A DNA stretch of 64,000 nucleotides from Chryseobacterium sediminis (GTDB taxonomy: Bacteria > Bacteroidota > Bacteroidia > Flavobacteriales > Weeksellaceae), in NCBI RefSeq assembly GCF_008386505.1, contig NZ_VUNZ01000002.1, positions 434,001-498,000 of the forward strand, written 5' to 3'. The notes below the pieces were generated by a model. It saw nothing but the letters and a program-made list of their open reading frames with translations, did not search any database and was not told the DNA's origin. The position numbers and the translations under genes were made by a program. Positions 34,186 through 42,309 of the stretch are shown piece by piece (the stretch's first letter is position 1; each line of letters starts with the position of its first letter).

Positions 34186-35010
34186 ATGAAAACAATAATT
34201 GTCTGCACAGATTTTTCTCACGAAGCTGAAAATGCCACTCATTATGCAGCATCTTTGGCTAAAGAAAACAAATACAGGATTATACTTTTTAATCTGCAAA
34301 CCGTTTCCATTCATGCTTTGAATGCACAGGCTTCGGCTGATTTCTTCTACACTCAAACGCTTAAGAATCAGAAAAAGCTGGAAGATAAAGCAGCTGAACT
34401 TCAATCTCTGTATGCTATAGAAACCGGACATCATCTGGCTTCCGGCAACTTTATTGAAGAACTTGAAAAGTGTATGCTGCTTCATGAATGTGATTTTATT
34501 GTTATGGGAATGGCTGAGAAAACTCTTGAACAGAAGCTTTTGGGCAATAGTGTAACAAGGGCTATTCACCGACTCAAAAAACCGATATTAATTGTGCCTG
34601 CCCACATAGAATATACAGGAATCAGGAAAATTCTTTTTGCCTATGATACTCATAAAAGTATGACCTGGACGGCAATGAACGATATTTATTATTTCATTAA
34701 TGAATTTAATGCTGAAATTGAGGTATTCAATGTAAGTGAAAGCTTAGAGGATTTTACTGAAGTCATTCACGATATAGATCTGAATTCCGGATATTATCTG
34801 GATGATATTAAATACAGTTTTAAAATGATTCAATCTATCGAAGTTATCAAAGCTATTGAAGAAGAAATCAGATTGACAGGACCTGATCTTCTGACCATGG
34901 TTCCATACAAATACAACCTTGTTGAATCTCTTTTCCACCGAAGTAAAACAGCTATTATGGCTTATAAAAATAAAATACCATTACTATCAATTCCCCTAAA
35001 CATAGATTAA
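34186..35010 (+). CDS. Universal stress protein (UspA family)
   Basis: 274 aa. A complete UspA domain at ~1-140: KTIIVCTDFSHEAENATHYA at the start, then DFIVMGMAEKTLEQKLLGNS and HRLKKPILIVPAH. The G-x2-G-x9-GS nucleotide pattern is partly degenerate (GM..LLGNS). Residues ~145-274 look like a second, diverged copy (IRKILFAYDTHKSMTWTAMN, ending KNKIPLLSIPLNI). Cytoplasmic, with a stress-survival role by family. It is transcribed alone, divergent from the kinase, with a terminator at 35088. Confidence 0.85.
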   Translation: MKTIIVCTDFSHEAENATHYAASLAKENKYRIILFNLQTVSIHALNAQASADFFYTQTLKNQKKLEDKAAELQSLYAIETGHHLASGNFIEELEKCMLLHECDFIVMGMAEKTLEQKLLGNSVTRAIHRLKKPILIVPAHIEYTGIRKILFAYDTHKSMTWTAMNDIYYFINEFNAEIEVFNVSESLEDFTEVIHDIDLNSGYYLDDIKYSFKMIQSIEVIKAIEEEIRLTGPDLLTMVPYKYNLVESLFHRSKTAIMAYKNKIPLLSIPLNID

Positions 35011-35087
35011 GACCAATAAAAATCTGAACACATTTGAATTATCCTTTTTGCCTGTAAAGGCTAAATTTTACACTTAATCTTGTTTGA

Positions 35088-35120
35088 CAGGACCGGGAAG
35101 CGATTTCCGGTCCTGTTTTT
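35088..35120 (+). terminator. Terminator after the UspA gene
   Basis: CAGGACCGGGAA (35088-35099) pairs over 12 positions with TTTCCGGTCCTG (35104-35115), one of them G-T, followed by TTTTT. The rest of the gap to 35327 is AT-rich promoter-like DNA. Confidence 0.85.
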
Positions 35121-35326
35121 ATACTTAGTTTCAGGCTCAAACAGATATTATTATTTTAACAAACATAATTAATATATTTTTTGAAAATAAAAAACAAATC
35201 AATAATTCATACTGAACTGAATATCAAAAAGTCGTAAATTTAGTAAAGGATAAAAACAGTGTTTTCCCCCTTTTTTATAGTTGTGCCGTTAGCTAATTTT
35301 GTTCCATAAAATTAAAAACCATAAAA

Positions 35327-35881
35327 ATGAAAACTTCCTTTTTTACTAAGACTTTAAGTTTGCTATGTGCAGCATTTATTCTAACACTCTGTTTGTTAAG
35401 CTGCACCCGCTGCTCCGAACCTCCTAAAGAACCTGTTAGTAACAGTTATAAGAAAAAACTGATCAGCTACCGTGAAGGCCGGGTTCTTTTTGATGAATAT
35501 ACCAGAACCAATCATGAAGTTCTCATGAAATCCAGAAACGGTGAACCGGATTCCCGATGGTACTGGTTTTCACTGGAAGACATGGAAGGATATATTAAGT
35601 ATGTAAAAGAAAATGCAAAAAAACAAAAATTAAAAAATCCGGGAATCAGGATCTATATGGGAAAATACCCTATGAATCATCCTAAAAACAGAATGGCAAA
35701 ACCGGAATATGCAGGTTATCAAACCATATTTTTAGTTCCTACCTCCCAAAAAAGAAAAAATGACAATGCAATGGCCAGAACAGCCTCTACCGAGGAAAAT
35801 ACAGATGTTCCTTCTATAGAATCTATGAACATGACCAATCTGGCACCCCCTCCAAAAACTCTGTCAGGAACAATGCCTTAA
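35327..35881 (+). CDS. Lipoprotein of unknown function heading a two-component operon
   Basis: 184 aa. The signal ends LCLLSCTRC (lipidated Cys ~26). The body contains YREGRVLFDEYTRTNHEVLM, WYWFSLEDMEGYIKYVKENA, GIRIYMGKYP and AGYQTIFLVPTSQKRKND, and a low-complexity tail (NLAPPPKTLSGTMP). I do not recognise the family. It is followed after 11 bases by a membrane protein and then a NarX/NarL-type pair, so a sensory or output role for that system is plausible. Confidence 0.7.
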   Translation: MKTSFFTKTLSLLCAAFILTLCLLSCTRCSEPPKEPVSNSYKKKLISYREGRVLFDEYTRTNHEVLMKSRNGEPDSRWYWFSLEDMEGYIKYVKENAKKQKLKNPGIRIYMGKYPMNHPKNRMAKPEYAGYQTIFLVPTSQKRKNDNAMARTASTEENTDVPSIESMNMTNLAPPPKTLSGTMP

Positions 35882-35892
35882 AAACACAAATT

Positions 35893-36537
35893 ATGAACTG
35901 GAATATTGAAACAGGGAAACAGATATCGATGATCCTATCCATTATAGTGATGCTTTTAATGGTCATAAAATATAGAAAAACCGGAAAGGAAAATTTATTT
36001 TTTATCATTGGATATCTGTTGTTTTCCCTGATTGATATTTTCTGTTATTTCTACTACGACCTGACAAAACTGCCTACGGACATATTTTATGTAATTGGGT
36101 TTTTAATGATTGTATTCTTTTTGTACTTATTTTATTATTACCAATTATTATATGTTCCGCTGCTCAAAAAGATACAGACTATCATCCTGGTTCTTTTTGT
36201 CCTCAATATTGCTGTAATGTTTTACACAGAAGATGATCTGCTTCATCATTTTTCTTTTAATATGCTGTATGTAGATATTCTTCTGTTGTTATTTTCAATT
36301 ATTTTGTTCCTGTACCAAACTTTTAATTCAGATAAAATATTAGGGATCAATAATTACCTTCCGTTCTGGATATCAGTGGCTTTACTGATCTTTTTTATCG
36401 GAAGTATCCCGATCCTGTTTTTCAGAAACACTGTTTCGGAAAGTATTTATTTCTTCATTTTATTTATGCTGAATCTGATCAGTAACGGTATACTCATATT
36501 GGGTTTAATTGGGAACAAACAAGAAAAAATCAGATAA
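35893..36537 (+). CDS. Polytopic membrane protein of unknown function
   Basis: 214 aa with about seven predicted transmembrane helices spread over the whole length (ISMILSIIVMLLMVI, LFFIIGYLLFSLIDIFCYFY, FYVIGFLMIVFFLYLFYYY, TIILVLFVLNIAVMFYT and others). Motifs do not identify a transporter family. The stop lies close to the kinase start, so it may be the membrane sensor for the following kinase, which itself has only one membrane helix. Confidence 0.65.
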   Translation: MNWNIETGKQISMILSIIVMLLMVIKYRKTGKENLFFIIGYLLFSLIDIFCYFYYDLTKLPTDIFYVIGFLMIVFFLYLFYYYQLLYVPLLKKIQTIILVLFVLNIAVMFYTEDDLLHHFSFNMLYVDILLLLFSIILFLYQTFNSDKILGINNYLPFWISVALLIFFIGSIPILFFRNTVSESIYFFILFMLNLISNGILILGLIGNKQEKIR

Positions 36538-36550
36538 ATCCTTTTCAGAT

Positions 36551-37321
36551 ATGGAAGAGAATAATTTGGTCATCATCTTTACGATTACTTTATTCATCGT
36601 TGTTTTGACAATGATCTTCATTTATGCGGTTTTTATCAAGAAAAAAACAAGCCTTCTGATCGCTCAAAAAGAGAAAGATCTTCGGTTTGAAAAAGAGCTG
36701 GCCACTTCACAGGTAGAAATGAAAGAACAGACCCTTAATTATATTGGACAGGAACTGCACGATGATCTGGGGCAAAAACTTTCCGTAGTCCGGCTGCGAC
36801 AAAACCAGCTGATTACCAAATTAAAAAACAACGAAAAAGAAGACCTTATTGAACTCAATGAACTGTTGGGAGAATGTATACAGGACATAAGAAATCTGTC
36901 TAAAACATTAATTACTGAACAGATTATTCATTTCGGACTGGCAGAATCCATTGAAAGAGAGGTTAATAGAATCAAAAAACTAAAATTATTAAAAATAGAA
37001 TTTATTACCCAAAAACAGGATATTGACATTTCTCCCAAACATGGTCTGATTCTTTTCAGAATTATCCAGGAAAGTATCAACAATATCCTGAAACATTCCA
37101 AAGCCAAAAATGTTTCCATACAAATGGACGATGACTGTGAAAAATTACACATCAGCATTTCCGATAACGGAAGAGGCTTTGATACAAGCATGATTCAGGA
37201 TGGCTCAGGATTAAAAAACATGGAACTGAGAGCAAAACTGATTCATGCCGAACTGTCTATACACTCAGAACTGAATAAAGGAACACAAACTTTGATAACC
37301 TATCATAAAAATTTATTATGA
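36551..37321 (+). CDS. NarX/DegS-type sensor histidine kinase
   Basis: 256 aa from the ATG at 36551; a TTG at 36509 would overlap the previous gene. One N-terminal transmembrane helix (IIFTITLFIVVLTMIFIYAV), a coiled-coil linker, the HisKA_3 motif (IGQELHDDLGQKLSVVRLRQ) with phospho-acceptor His, and an HATPase_c domain (FRIIQESINNILKHSKA, ISDNGRGFDTS, GLKNMELRAKLI). It phosphorylates the LuxR-type regulator encoded immediately downstream (4-base overlap). Confidence 0.88.
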   Translation: MEENNLVIIFTITLFIVVLTMIFIYAVFIKKKTSLLIAQKEKDLRFEKELATSQVEMKEQTLNYIGQELHDDLGQKLSVVRLRQNQLITKLKNNEKEDLIELNELLGECIQDIRNLSKTLITEQIIHFGLAESIEREVNRIKKLKLLKIEFITQKQDIDISPKHGLILFRIIQESINNILKHSKAKNVSIQMDDDCEKLHISISDNGRGFDTSMIQDGSGLKNMELRAKLIHAELSIHSELNKGTQTLITYHKNLL

Positions 37322-37962
37322 AAACTATTCCCATAGCGATCGTTGATGATCATACCTTAATTTCCAAAGCGTTGGAAAATATGATCACAGAAAACACTCA
37401 ATATCGGGTAATTATGAATCATCCCAACGGAGAAGAATTTATTGCAGGTGTGGAAAAAGCTTCTGAATTACCCGCCGTAGTACTGATGGATGTTAATATG
37501 CCTTATAAAAACGGCATTGAAACTACAGAATGGCTTACTGAACATTATCCTGACATCAAAGTCATTGCCCTGACGATGGATGATGATGAAAAAGTACTCA
37601 TCAGAATGCTGAAGGCAGGAGCTAAGGGGTATTTACTGAAAGACATGCAGCCTTCTATCCTCTTCCAGGCTATAGACACCGTATTTGAAAAAGGCAGTTT
37701 TTATACTGATTTTGTGGCCCAGAAATTATTGAAAGTAAAAACAGAGGAAATGAAAAATGCTTCCCTGCTTTCTGAGCTGAAAGACAGAGAGAAAGAGTTT
37801 ATAAAATGGGCGTGCAGTGAACTTACTTACAAGGAGATTGCCGATAAAATGTGTCTGAGCCCGAAAACAATTGACGGCTACAGAGATTCGGTTTTTGTAA
37901 AACTGGATATAAAAAACAGAGCAGGTCTTGTTCTTTTTGCGTTGAAACACGATCTGTGTTGA
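37318..37962 (+). CDS. NarL/FixJ-type response regulator with LuxR helix-turn-helix
   Basis: 214 aa. The receiver domain (1-125) has DDHTLI, the phospho-acceptor Asp in VVLMDVNMPYKNGIE and Lys in KGYLLKDMQ. The LuxR-type HTH (~150-210) has LKDREKEFIKWACSELTYKE, IADKMCLSPKTIDGYRDS and VFVKLDIKNRAGLVLFALKH. Its start overlaps the kinase stop as ATGA. A terminator follows at 38030. Confidence 0.92.
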   Translation: MKTIPIAIVDDHTLISKALENMITENTQYRVIMNHPNGEEFIAGVEKASELPAVVLMDVNMPYKNGIETTEWLTEHYPDIKVIALTMDDDEKVLIRMLKAGAKGYLLKDMQPSILFQAIDTVFEKGSFYTDFVAQKLLKVKTEEMKNASLLSELKDREKEFIKWACSELTYKEIADKMCLSPKTIDGYRDSVFVKLDIKNRAGLVLFALKHDLC

Positions 37963-38029
37963 TTGAATATTCTAATTTTTAATCTTATTTCAATACTATA
38001 AAACAAACATCTTTACATTCTTTTTACGT

Positions 38030-38056
38030 ATCCGGCAGCTTTTCAAGCTGCCGGAT
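38030..38056 (+). terminator. Terminator after the NarX/NarL-type operon
   Basis: ATCCGGCAGCT (38030-38040) and AGCTGCCGGAT (38046-38056) form an 11-bp stem followed by TTT. Confidence 0.85.
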
Positions 38057-38179
38057 TTTCAATTCATAACACACTCATATACAAATGAAAAGGTGTTTTC
38101 CCTTTTTCAAAATACGGCTTTCTCCTCTGTTTTCGTCCTGCAGAATAATGGAATTTTGTCATAGAAAAATACACAGAAA

Positions 38180-38215
38180 GGCAGAACCCGAAAAGCCGAA
38201 AAAGAGTAGGGAATA
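38180..38215 (+). repeat. Leader repeat, copy 1 (upstream of the caspase-like gene)
   Basis: A 36-base sequence with the blocks GGCAGAACCCGAAAAGCC and AAAAGAGTAGGGAATA, ending 17 bases before the caspase-like ATG. It matches copy 2 at 39094-39128 in about 31 positions. Confidence 0.75.
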
Positions 38216-38232
38216 TTTTTAAAACTAATACA

Positions 38233-39078
38233 ATGAAAAAAGCACTTATCGTAGGTATTAATGATTATGCACCCATCGGATATGGAGGACCAGATCTTAA
38301 CGGCTGTGTAAATGATGCAAGAGATATGGCAAATACATTGGTTATTTGTGGTTTTAGTCCGGCAAAGATTAAAATTCTGACCAATCAAAATGCAACACGA
38401 GCGAATATATTAAACTACCTGAAATCCATGATCAGCACGAGCGTAAAAGGAGATTCACTTGTTTTTTATTATTCGGGACACGGAACCAGGGTAGCCAATA
38501 TCGGATCGGATCTGGAACTGGATGGTTTGGATGAAGCCATTTGCCCGCACGATTATGCCAATAATGGTGTCATTCGTGATGATGATTTCAAAACCGTTCT
38601 CAGCAAGCTAAAAGCCGGAGTGAATATGGAAGTGATCTTCGACTGCTGTTATTCCGGAACAGGAACCAGAAAATTGGATCTGGGACTGGAAGCAGATCTT
38701 CTCAACGAAACCGCCCGTTATATTCCTCCAATGCTTGAGGATGAGTTCTATCTTACCTATGCCAGTGAATTGGAAGTGTCTAAAAGTTCAAAAAAATCAA
38801 CCGTACTTACTAAAGCATTAGTCCCTGTTGCCGGAATGAATCATACTTTATGGGCTGCAGCGAAAGACAATCAGGTATCTATGGAAGGTAATATCAGCGG
38901 ACAGATAAGAGGATATTTCACCTATCATTTCTGTAAGATTTTACGTGCCACCAATGGTAGTATTGTTAGGAAAACACTTGATAAACAGGTTGCTATTGCA
39001 TTGGCAGCAATGGGAGCAGCCCAAATCAACCAGACAGAAAGCATTACCGCAGAATTTTCACAAAAAATATTCACTTAA
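38233..39078 (+). CDS. Caspase-like (peptidase C14 / orthocaspase) protein
   Basis: 281 aa, without a signal peptide or extra domain. The p20-like fold is complete: KKALIVGINDYAPIGYGGPD start, LNGCVNDARDMANTL, the catalytic His in LVFYYSGHGTRV (~83) and the catalytic Cys in EVIFDCCYSGTGTRK (~138). The p10-like half (~165-281) includes HTLWAAAKDNQVS and GYFTYHFCKIL. Bacterial caspases of this type usually cut after Arg or Lys and act in programmed death or regulated proteolysis. A trypsin-like protease gene follows after 72 bases with no terminator between. Confidence 0.9.
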   Translation: MKKALIVGINDYAPIGYGGPDLNGCVNDARDMANTLVICGFSPAKIKILTNQNATRANILNYLKSMISTSVKGDSLVFYYSGHGTRVANIGSDLELDGLDEAICPHDYANNGVIRDDDFKTVLSKLKAGVNMEVIFDCCYSGTGTRKLDLGLEADLLNETARYIPPMLEDEFYLTYASELEVSKSSKKSTVLTKALVPVAGMNHTLWAAAKDNQVSMEGNISGQIRGYFTYHFCKILRATNGSIVRKTLDKQVAIALAAMGAAQINQTESITAEFSQKIFT

Positions 39079-39093
39079 CCAATAACCTTTACA

Positions 39094-39128
39094 GGCGGAA
39101 TCCGAAAAGCCATAAAAGAGTAGGAATA
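39094..39128 (+). repeat. Leader repeat, copy 2 (between caspase-like and trypsin-like genes)
   Basis: A 35-base sequence with the blocks GGCGGAATCCGAAAAGCC and AAAAGAGTAGGAATA, 15 bases after the caspase-like stop and 22 before the next ATG. One base shorter than copy 1. Confidence 0.75.
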
Positions 39129-39150
39129 CACTAGATTAAAAATAATAATC

Positions 39151-40161
39151 ATGTCTAAAATTGAAAACAACAACCCAATGACAGTAGAAGAAGTGTTAAG
39201 ACTTAGAACTGTTAAAGCAAAATCAACTGAAAAACCGTCAGCAATTGAAAAATTATTCAGCCAGGCTCCTGCCATGGAAACCATCAACGGTAGAACTTTT
39301 CCGAAAGGGATGAAAACAATAGGAATGCCTATGGATGAAAAAACAGCTGAGATCCGATCACTGGAAACCGATCATTTCTACCCTACTCATGCTGATTTTG
39401 AATACAATCCAAAACTAGAACCGAAAAGAGACCGTAAACCAAAATTCATTGACAGAGATTCTTTTCTGACTCCGGAAAATGCAAGAACAATTTTCGGAGC
39501 TGATCAAAGAAAAGTATATAATTCTACAGCCTATCCATGGAGATGTGTAGGTAGAGTTGAAAGTTCTTTAGGCTCAGGAAGTGGTGTAATGATTGGACCA
39601 AGACACCTTCTTACATGTTCTCATATTGTTGACTGGCAGCCTAATAACACAACCGGATGGCTGAAGTTCACTCCAATGTATTACAACGGAAGCGCTCCTT
39701 ACGGAACTGCCTGGGGTACATTAACTTATTATAAGTACAAAGTAGCAGGCCCTTCTATTGATTCAACAGAAATACAATACGATTATGTGGTGATTGTATT
39801 AGACAGACCTATCGGAAACAGCACAGGATGGCTAGGCTCAAAATCCTACTCTGACTCATGGGATGGAGGTGCTTACTGGACTCACGCTGGATATCCGGGA
39901 GACCTTACAGGAACTCAAAGACCAACATACCAAACAGGAATCGCTCTGGATGGAGATTTCTGGAGTGCTGATGACAACGAAAGCATGAGCCATAAGGCAG
40001 ATATATGGCCTGGACAAAGCGGAGGCCCTTTCTGGGGATATTGGGATGGCTCTCCGTATGCTGTGGCTACACAAAGTGCCCACAACCCAAGCGATAATTT
40101 TGCAAGTGGCGGCTCAGATTTAGTAAATCTGGTCATCAGAGCAAGAAATGAACATCCTTAA
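39151..40161 (+). CDS. Trypsin-like (V8/S1-type) serine protease with N-terminal pro-region
   Basis: 336 aa. No signal peptide, unusual for this family. Residues 1-~115 look like a pro-region or adaptor, ending in a basic stretch (LEPKRDRKPKFIDRD). The catalytic domain carries His in VMIGPRHLLTCSHIVDW (~159), Asp in QYDYVVIVLDRPIG (~211) and Ser in IWPGQSGGPFW (~290). It resembles glutamyl endopeptidases of the V8 group. With the preceding caspase it forms a two-gene unit bounded by terminators. Activation by the caspase at the basic stretch is my inference. Confidence 0.85.
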   Translation: MSKIENNNPMTVEEVLRLRTVKAKSTEKPSAIEKLFSQAPAMETINGRTFPKGMKTIGMPMDEKTAEIRSLETDHFYPTHADFEYNPKLEPKRDRKPKFIDRDSFLTPENARTIFGADQRKVYNSTAYPWRCVGRVESSLGSGSGVMIGPRHLLTCSHIVDWQPNNTTGWLKFTPMYYNGSAPYGTAWGTLTYYKYKVAGPSIDSTEIQYDYVVIVLDRPIGNSTGWLGSKSYSDSWDGGAYWTHAGYPGDLTGTQRPTYQTGIALDGDFWSADDNESMSHKADIWPGQSGGPFWGYWDGSPYAVATQSAHNPSDNFASGGSDLVNLVIRARNEHP

Positions 40162-40179
40162 TTTTTTTTAGTTTCAATC

Positions 40180-40206
40180 AAAGCCTGCCTTTCGGGGTAG
40201 GCTTTT
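40180..40206 (+). terminator. Terminator after the protease pair
   Basis: AAAGCCT (40180-40186) pairs with AGGCTTT (40199-40205), extended by inner G-C pairs, followed by T residues. The rest of 40207-40353 is AT-rich and must hold the promoter of the next operon. Confidence 0.8.
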
Positions 40207-40353
40207 TTATTTAGGGTTATGTAATTTTTAAAAGAATATGATTAATTCTACTCATTATTTTTATCCTAAAGCTCTTCTGATTTTGAAGCATTTTTAACTA
40301 ATCCGTCTTAGTATTCTCAATATTTTAATACATTTGTTTAAAACATATCTCAG

Positions 40354-40863
40354 ATGAATTTCGAGCAGATCAATTTACACCTTGAAGCCTACAAAGAACA
40401 CAACCAGATTCTGGATGCAGCAAAATATCTGATCCATTCTTTTGACCTGGAACATGAAAATTTCGCAGGGTTCGGATTCAGGGATGAGCTTTCTCCTACT
40501 TCAATGCTTCTTACAGCAGAAGGTGATCTGGGAGGACCGCAAACGGTGATGATCCCGAGAAATTTATTTGATTTTGACCTGAACCTTGTTCTGAACATGG
40601 TGGCTCATGAAATGCTTCATGTAAGGCAGAAAGCTCCCGGACAGGTAATTGAAGACAAAAATGAAAGAGAATTTCAGGCCTATTATGAAATGCTTTTTCA
40701 CAAGGTTTTTCCACAAATTCCTGAGGTTTCAGATTTTCATAAAAAATTCTTCGGGGGAAAAGCTCTGGAGTATTACAAAAGAATGGGTGAAGGCTCAGTC
40801 TTACAGCAAAAATATGCAGAACAGAAAACAGAAGTAGAACATTTAATCAACGAATTACCATGA
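40354..40863 (+). CDS. Small putative metallopeptidase (HExxH)
   Basis: 169 aa, cytoplasmic. The zinc-binding motif HEMLH is in LNMVAHEMLHVRQKAPGQ (~87-104), and EREFQAYYEML downstream may supply a third ligand. I do not recognise a named family; the size fits single-domain zincins of unknown substrate. The last 4 bases overlap the start of the CsaA-like gene, starting a run of four same-strand genes (metallopeptidase, tRNA-binding, exonuclease, DUF59). Confidence 0.65.
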   Translation: MNFEQINLHLEAYKEHNQILDAAKYLIHSFDLEHENFAGFGFRDELSPTSMLLTAEGDLGGPQTVMIPRNLFDFDLNLVLNMVAHEMLHVRQKAPGQVIEDKNEREFQAYYEMLFHKVFPQIPEVSDFHKKFFGGKALEYYKRMGEGSVLQQKYAEQKTEVEHLINELP

Positions 40864-41207
40864 CAGTAAAACCAGATATCACCTGGGCTGATTTTGAAAA
40901 AATAGACATCAGATGCGGAACCATTCTTTCAGTAAATGATTTTGAAAAAGCAAGAAACCCATCTTACCAGCTGGAAATAGACTTTGGAGATTTAGGAATC
41001 AGAAAATCTTCTGCTCAGATTACCTCTCTTTACGAAAAAGAGGAACTTGTTGGAAAACAAATCTTAGCGGTAGTTAATTTCCCTAAAAAACAGATTGCCA
41101 ATTTCTTCAGTGAATGTCTTGTGCTGGGATTATATGGTGAAGACAAAAGTGATGTCACTCTTTTAACCCCTTCACTTCCTACAAAAAACGGGATGCAGGT
41201 AGGATAA
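40860..41207 (+). CDS. CsaA-like tRNA-binding domain protein
   Basis: 115 aa, the usual CsaA length. The single OB-fold contains ITWADFEKIDIRCGTILSV, ARNPSYQLEIDFGDLGIRKS, GKQILAVVNFPKKQIANFFS and LGLYGEDKSDVTLLTP. CsaA dimers bind the elbow of tRNA and have been described as export-related chaperones. The start overlaps the previous gene by 4 bases and 17 bases separate it from the exonuclease gene. Confidence 0.88.
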   Translation: MTVKPDITWADFEKIDIRCGTILSVNDFEKARNPSYQLEIDFGDLGIRKSSAQITSLYEKEELVGKQILAVVNFPKKQIANFFSECLVLGLYGEDKSDVTLLTPSLPTKNGMQVG

Positions 41208-41224
41208 ATTCAACAAAACACAAT

Positions 41225-41926
41225 ATGATACAGAACATACCTTTAGAAAGAGTTTTATTCCTTGATATTGAGACCGTTCCTCAGGCCGGATCCTGGGATG
41301 ATTTATCCGAAACAGAGCAATATTTATGGGACAAAAAGACAAAATTTCAGAGAAAAGAAGAGGTCTCAGCAGAAGAGTTTTATGACAGAGCCGGTATTAT
41401 GGCCGAGTTTGGAAAAATCATCTGTATCTCCATCGGAATGCTTGAAAAGAATGAGACTCTAAAAATAAAAAGCTTTTCCGGACATGATGAAAAGAAAATG
41501 CTTCAGGAATTTGGTGAAATCTTCAACAGCCCAAGACTTCACAATGTGATTCTCTGCGCTCACAATGGAAAAGAATTTGATTTCCCATGGATTGCCAGAC
41601 GATACCTTATCAACGGAATGCTCCCTCCTGCTCCGTTTCAGATGTTTGGAAAGAAACCCTGGGAGGTTCCTCACATAGATACTATGGAACTGTGGAAGTT
41701 TGGGGATTATAAAAGTTTTGTATCACTGGAATTACTGGCTCATGTCTTTGGAATTCCTACTCCGAAAGATGATATTGACGGCTCAATGGTTTCATCAATT
41801 TACTACATAGAAAAAGACTTGCAGAGAATTGTAGACTATTGTGAAAAAGATGTCTTAACTTTGGCAAATATTTTCCGGCGGATGCGTCAGGAAGATTTGT
41901 TGAAAAGGAATATCAATCTAGATTAA
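41225..41926 (+). CDS. Predicted 3'-5' exonuclease (PolB-like, DnaQ superfamily)
   Basis: 233 aa. Exonuclease motif I is VLFLDIETVP (Asp/Glu), motif II ILCAHNGKEFDFPWIARRYL, and motif III near RIVDYCEKDVLTLANIF. This arrangement matches the PF10108-type 'predicted 3'-5' exonuclease related to DNA polymerase B proofreading domain'. Cytoplasmic, probably nucleic-acid processing; the in-vivo substrate is unknown. Four bases separate it from the DUF59 gene. Confidence 0.85.
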   Translation: MIQNIPLERVLFLDIETVPQAGSWDDLSETEQYLWDKKTKFQRKEEVSAEEFYDRAGIMAEFGKIICISIGMLEKNETLKIKSFSGHDEKKMLQEFGEIFNSPRLHNVILCAHNGKEFDFPWIARRYLINGMLPPAPFQMFGKKPWEVPHIDTMELWKFGDYKSFVSLELLAHVFGIPTPKDDIDGSMVSSIYYIEKDLQRIVDYCEKDVLTLANIFRRMRQEDLLKRNINLD

Positions 41927-41929
41927 AAA

Positions 41930-42256
41930 ATGAAATTTACAGACGATCAAATTGCTGACATTGGTGAGGAAATCATTGGTGTACTGAAAACCGTATATGA
42001 CCCCGAAATTCCGGTAGATATTTACGAATTAGGACTCATTTACGATGTTCAGATCTCCGATGATGCTGACGTAAAAATTATAATGACCCTTACTACTCCC
42101 AACTGTCCTGTTGCAGAAACACTTCCTCAGGAAGTAAAAGATAAAGTGGCTGAAGTAGAGAACGTAAAAAGTGTAGATTTAGAGTTGACTTTTGAACCGA
42201 GCTGGAACAAGGATATGATGAGTGAAGAGGCGAAGTTTGAACTGGGAATGCTTTAA
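41930..42256 (+). CDS. DUF59/MIP18-family iron-sulfur assembly protein (SufT-like)
   Basis: 108 aa, the normal size. Family pattern: IGVLKTVYDPEIPVDIYELG at ~17-36, then IMTLTTPNCPVAETLPQEVK with the conserved Cys, and VDLELTFEPSWNKDMMSEEA at the end. These proteins help deliver iron-sulfur clusters to client enzymes. It is not inside a suf operon here but is last in a four-gene run and is followed by a bidirectional terminator. Confidence 0.9.
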   Translation: MKFTDDQIADIGEEIIGVLKTVYDPEIPVDIYELGLIYDVQISDDADVKIIMTLTTPNCPVAETLPQEVKDKVAEVENVKSVDLELTFEPSWNKDMMSEEAKFELGML

Positions 42257-42272
42257 TTACTCTTAACAATAT

Positions 42273-42304
42273 AAAACCCCGAAAGAATTATTTTTCGGGG
42301 TTTT
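42273..42304. terminator. Bidirectional terminator between DUF59 and sulfurtransferase genes
   Basis: AAAACCCCGAAA (42273-42284) pairs with TTTCGGGGTTTT (42293-42304), with T-runs on both strands. Confidence 0.85.
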
Positions 42305-42309
42305 TGCTT

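Noticed and set aside
33957..34208. 84-residue N-terminal extension of the LytS-type kinase
   Set aside because: It overlaps the divergent UspA gene and its promoter region, and the extension has no kinase or membrane features.
36509..36550. TTG start of the NarX-type kinase at 36509
   Set aside because: It would overlap the membrane-protein gene by 29 bases; the ATG at 36551 directly precedes the membrane helix.
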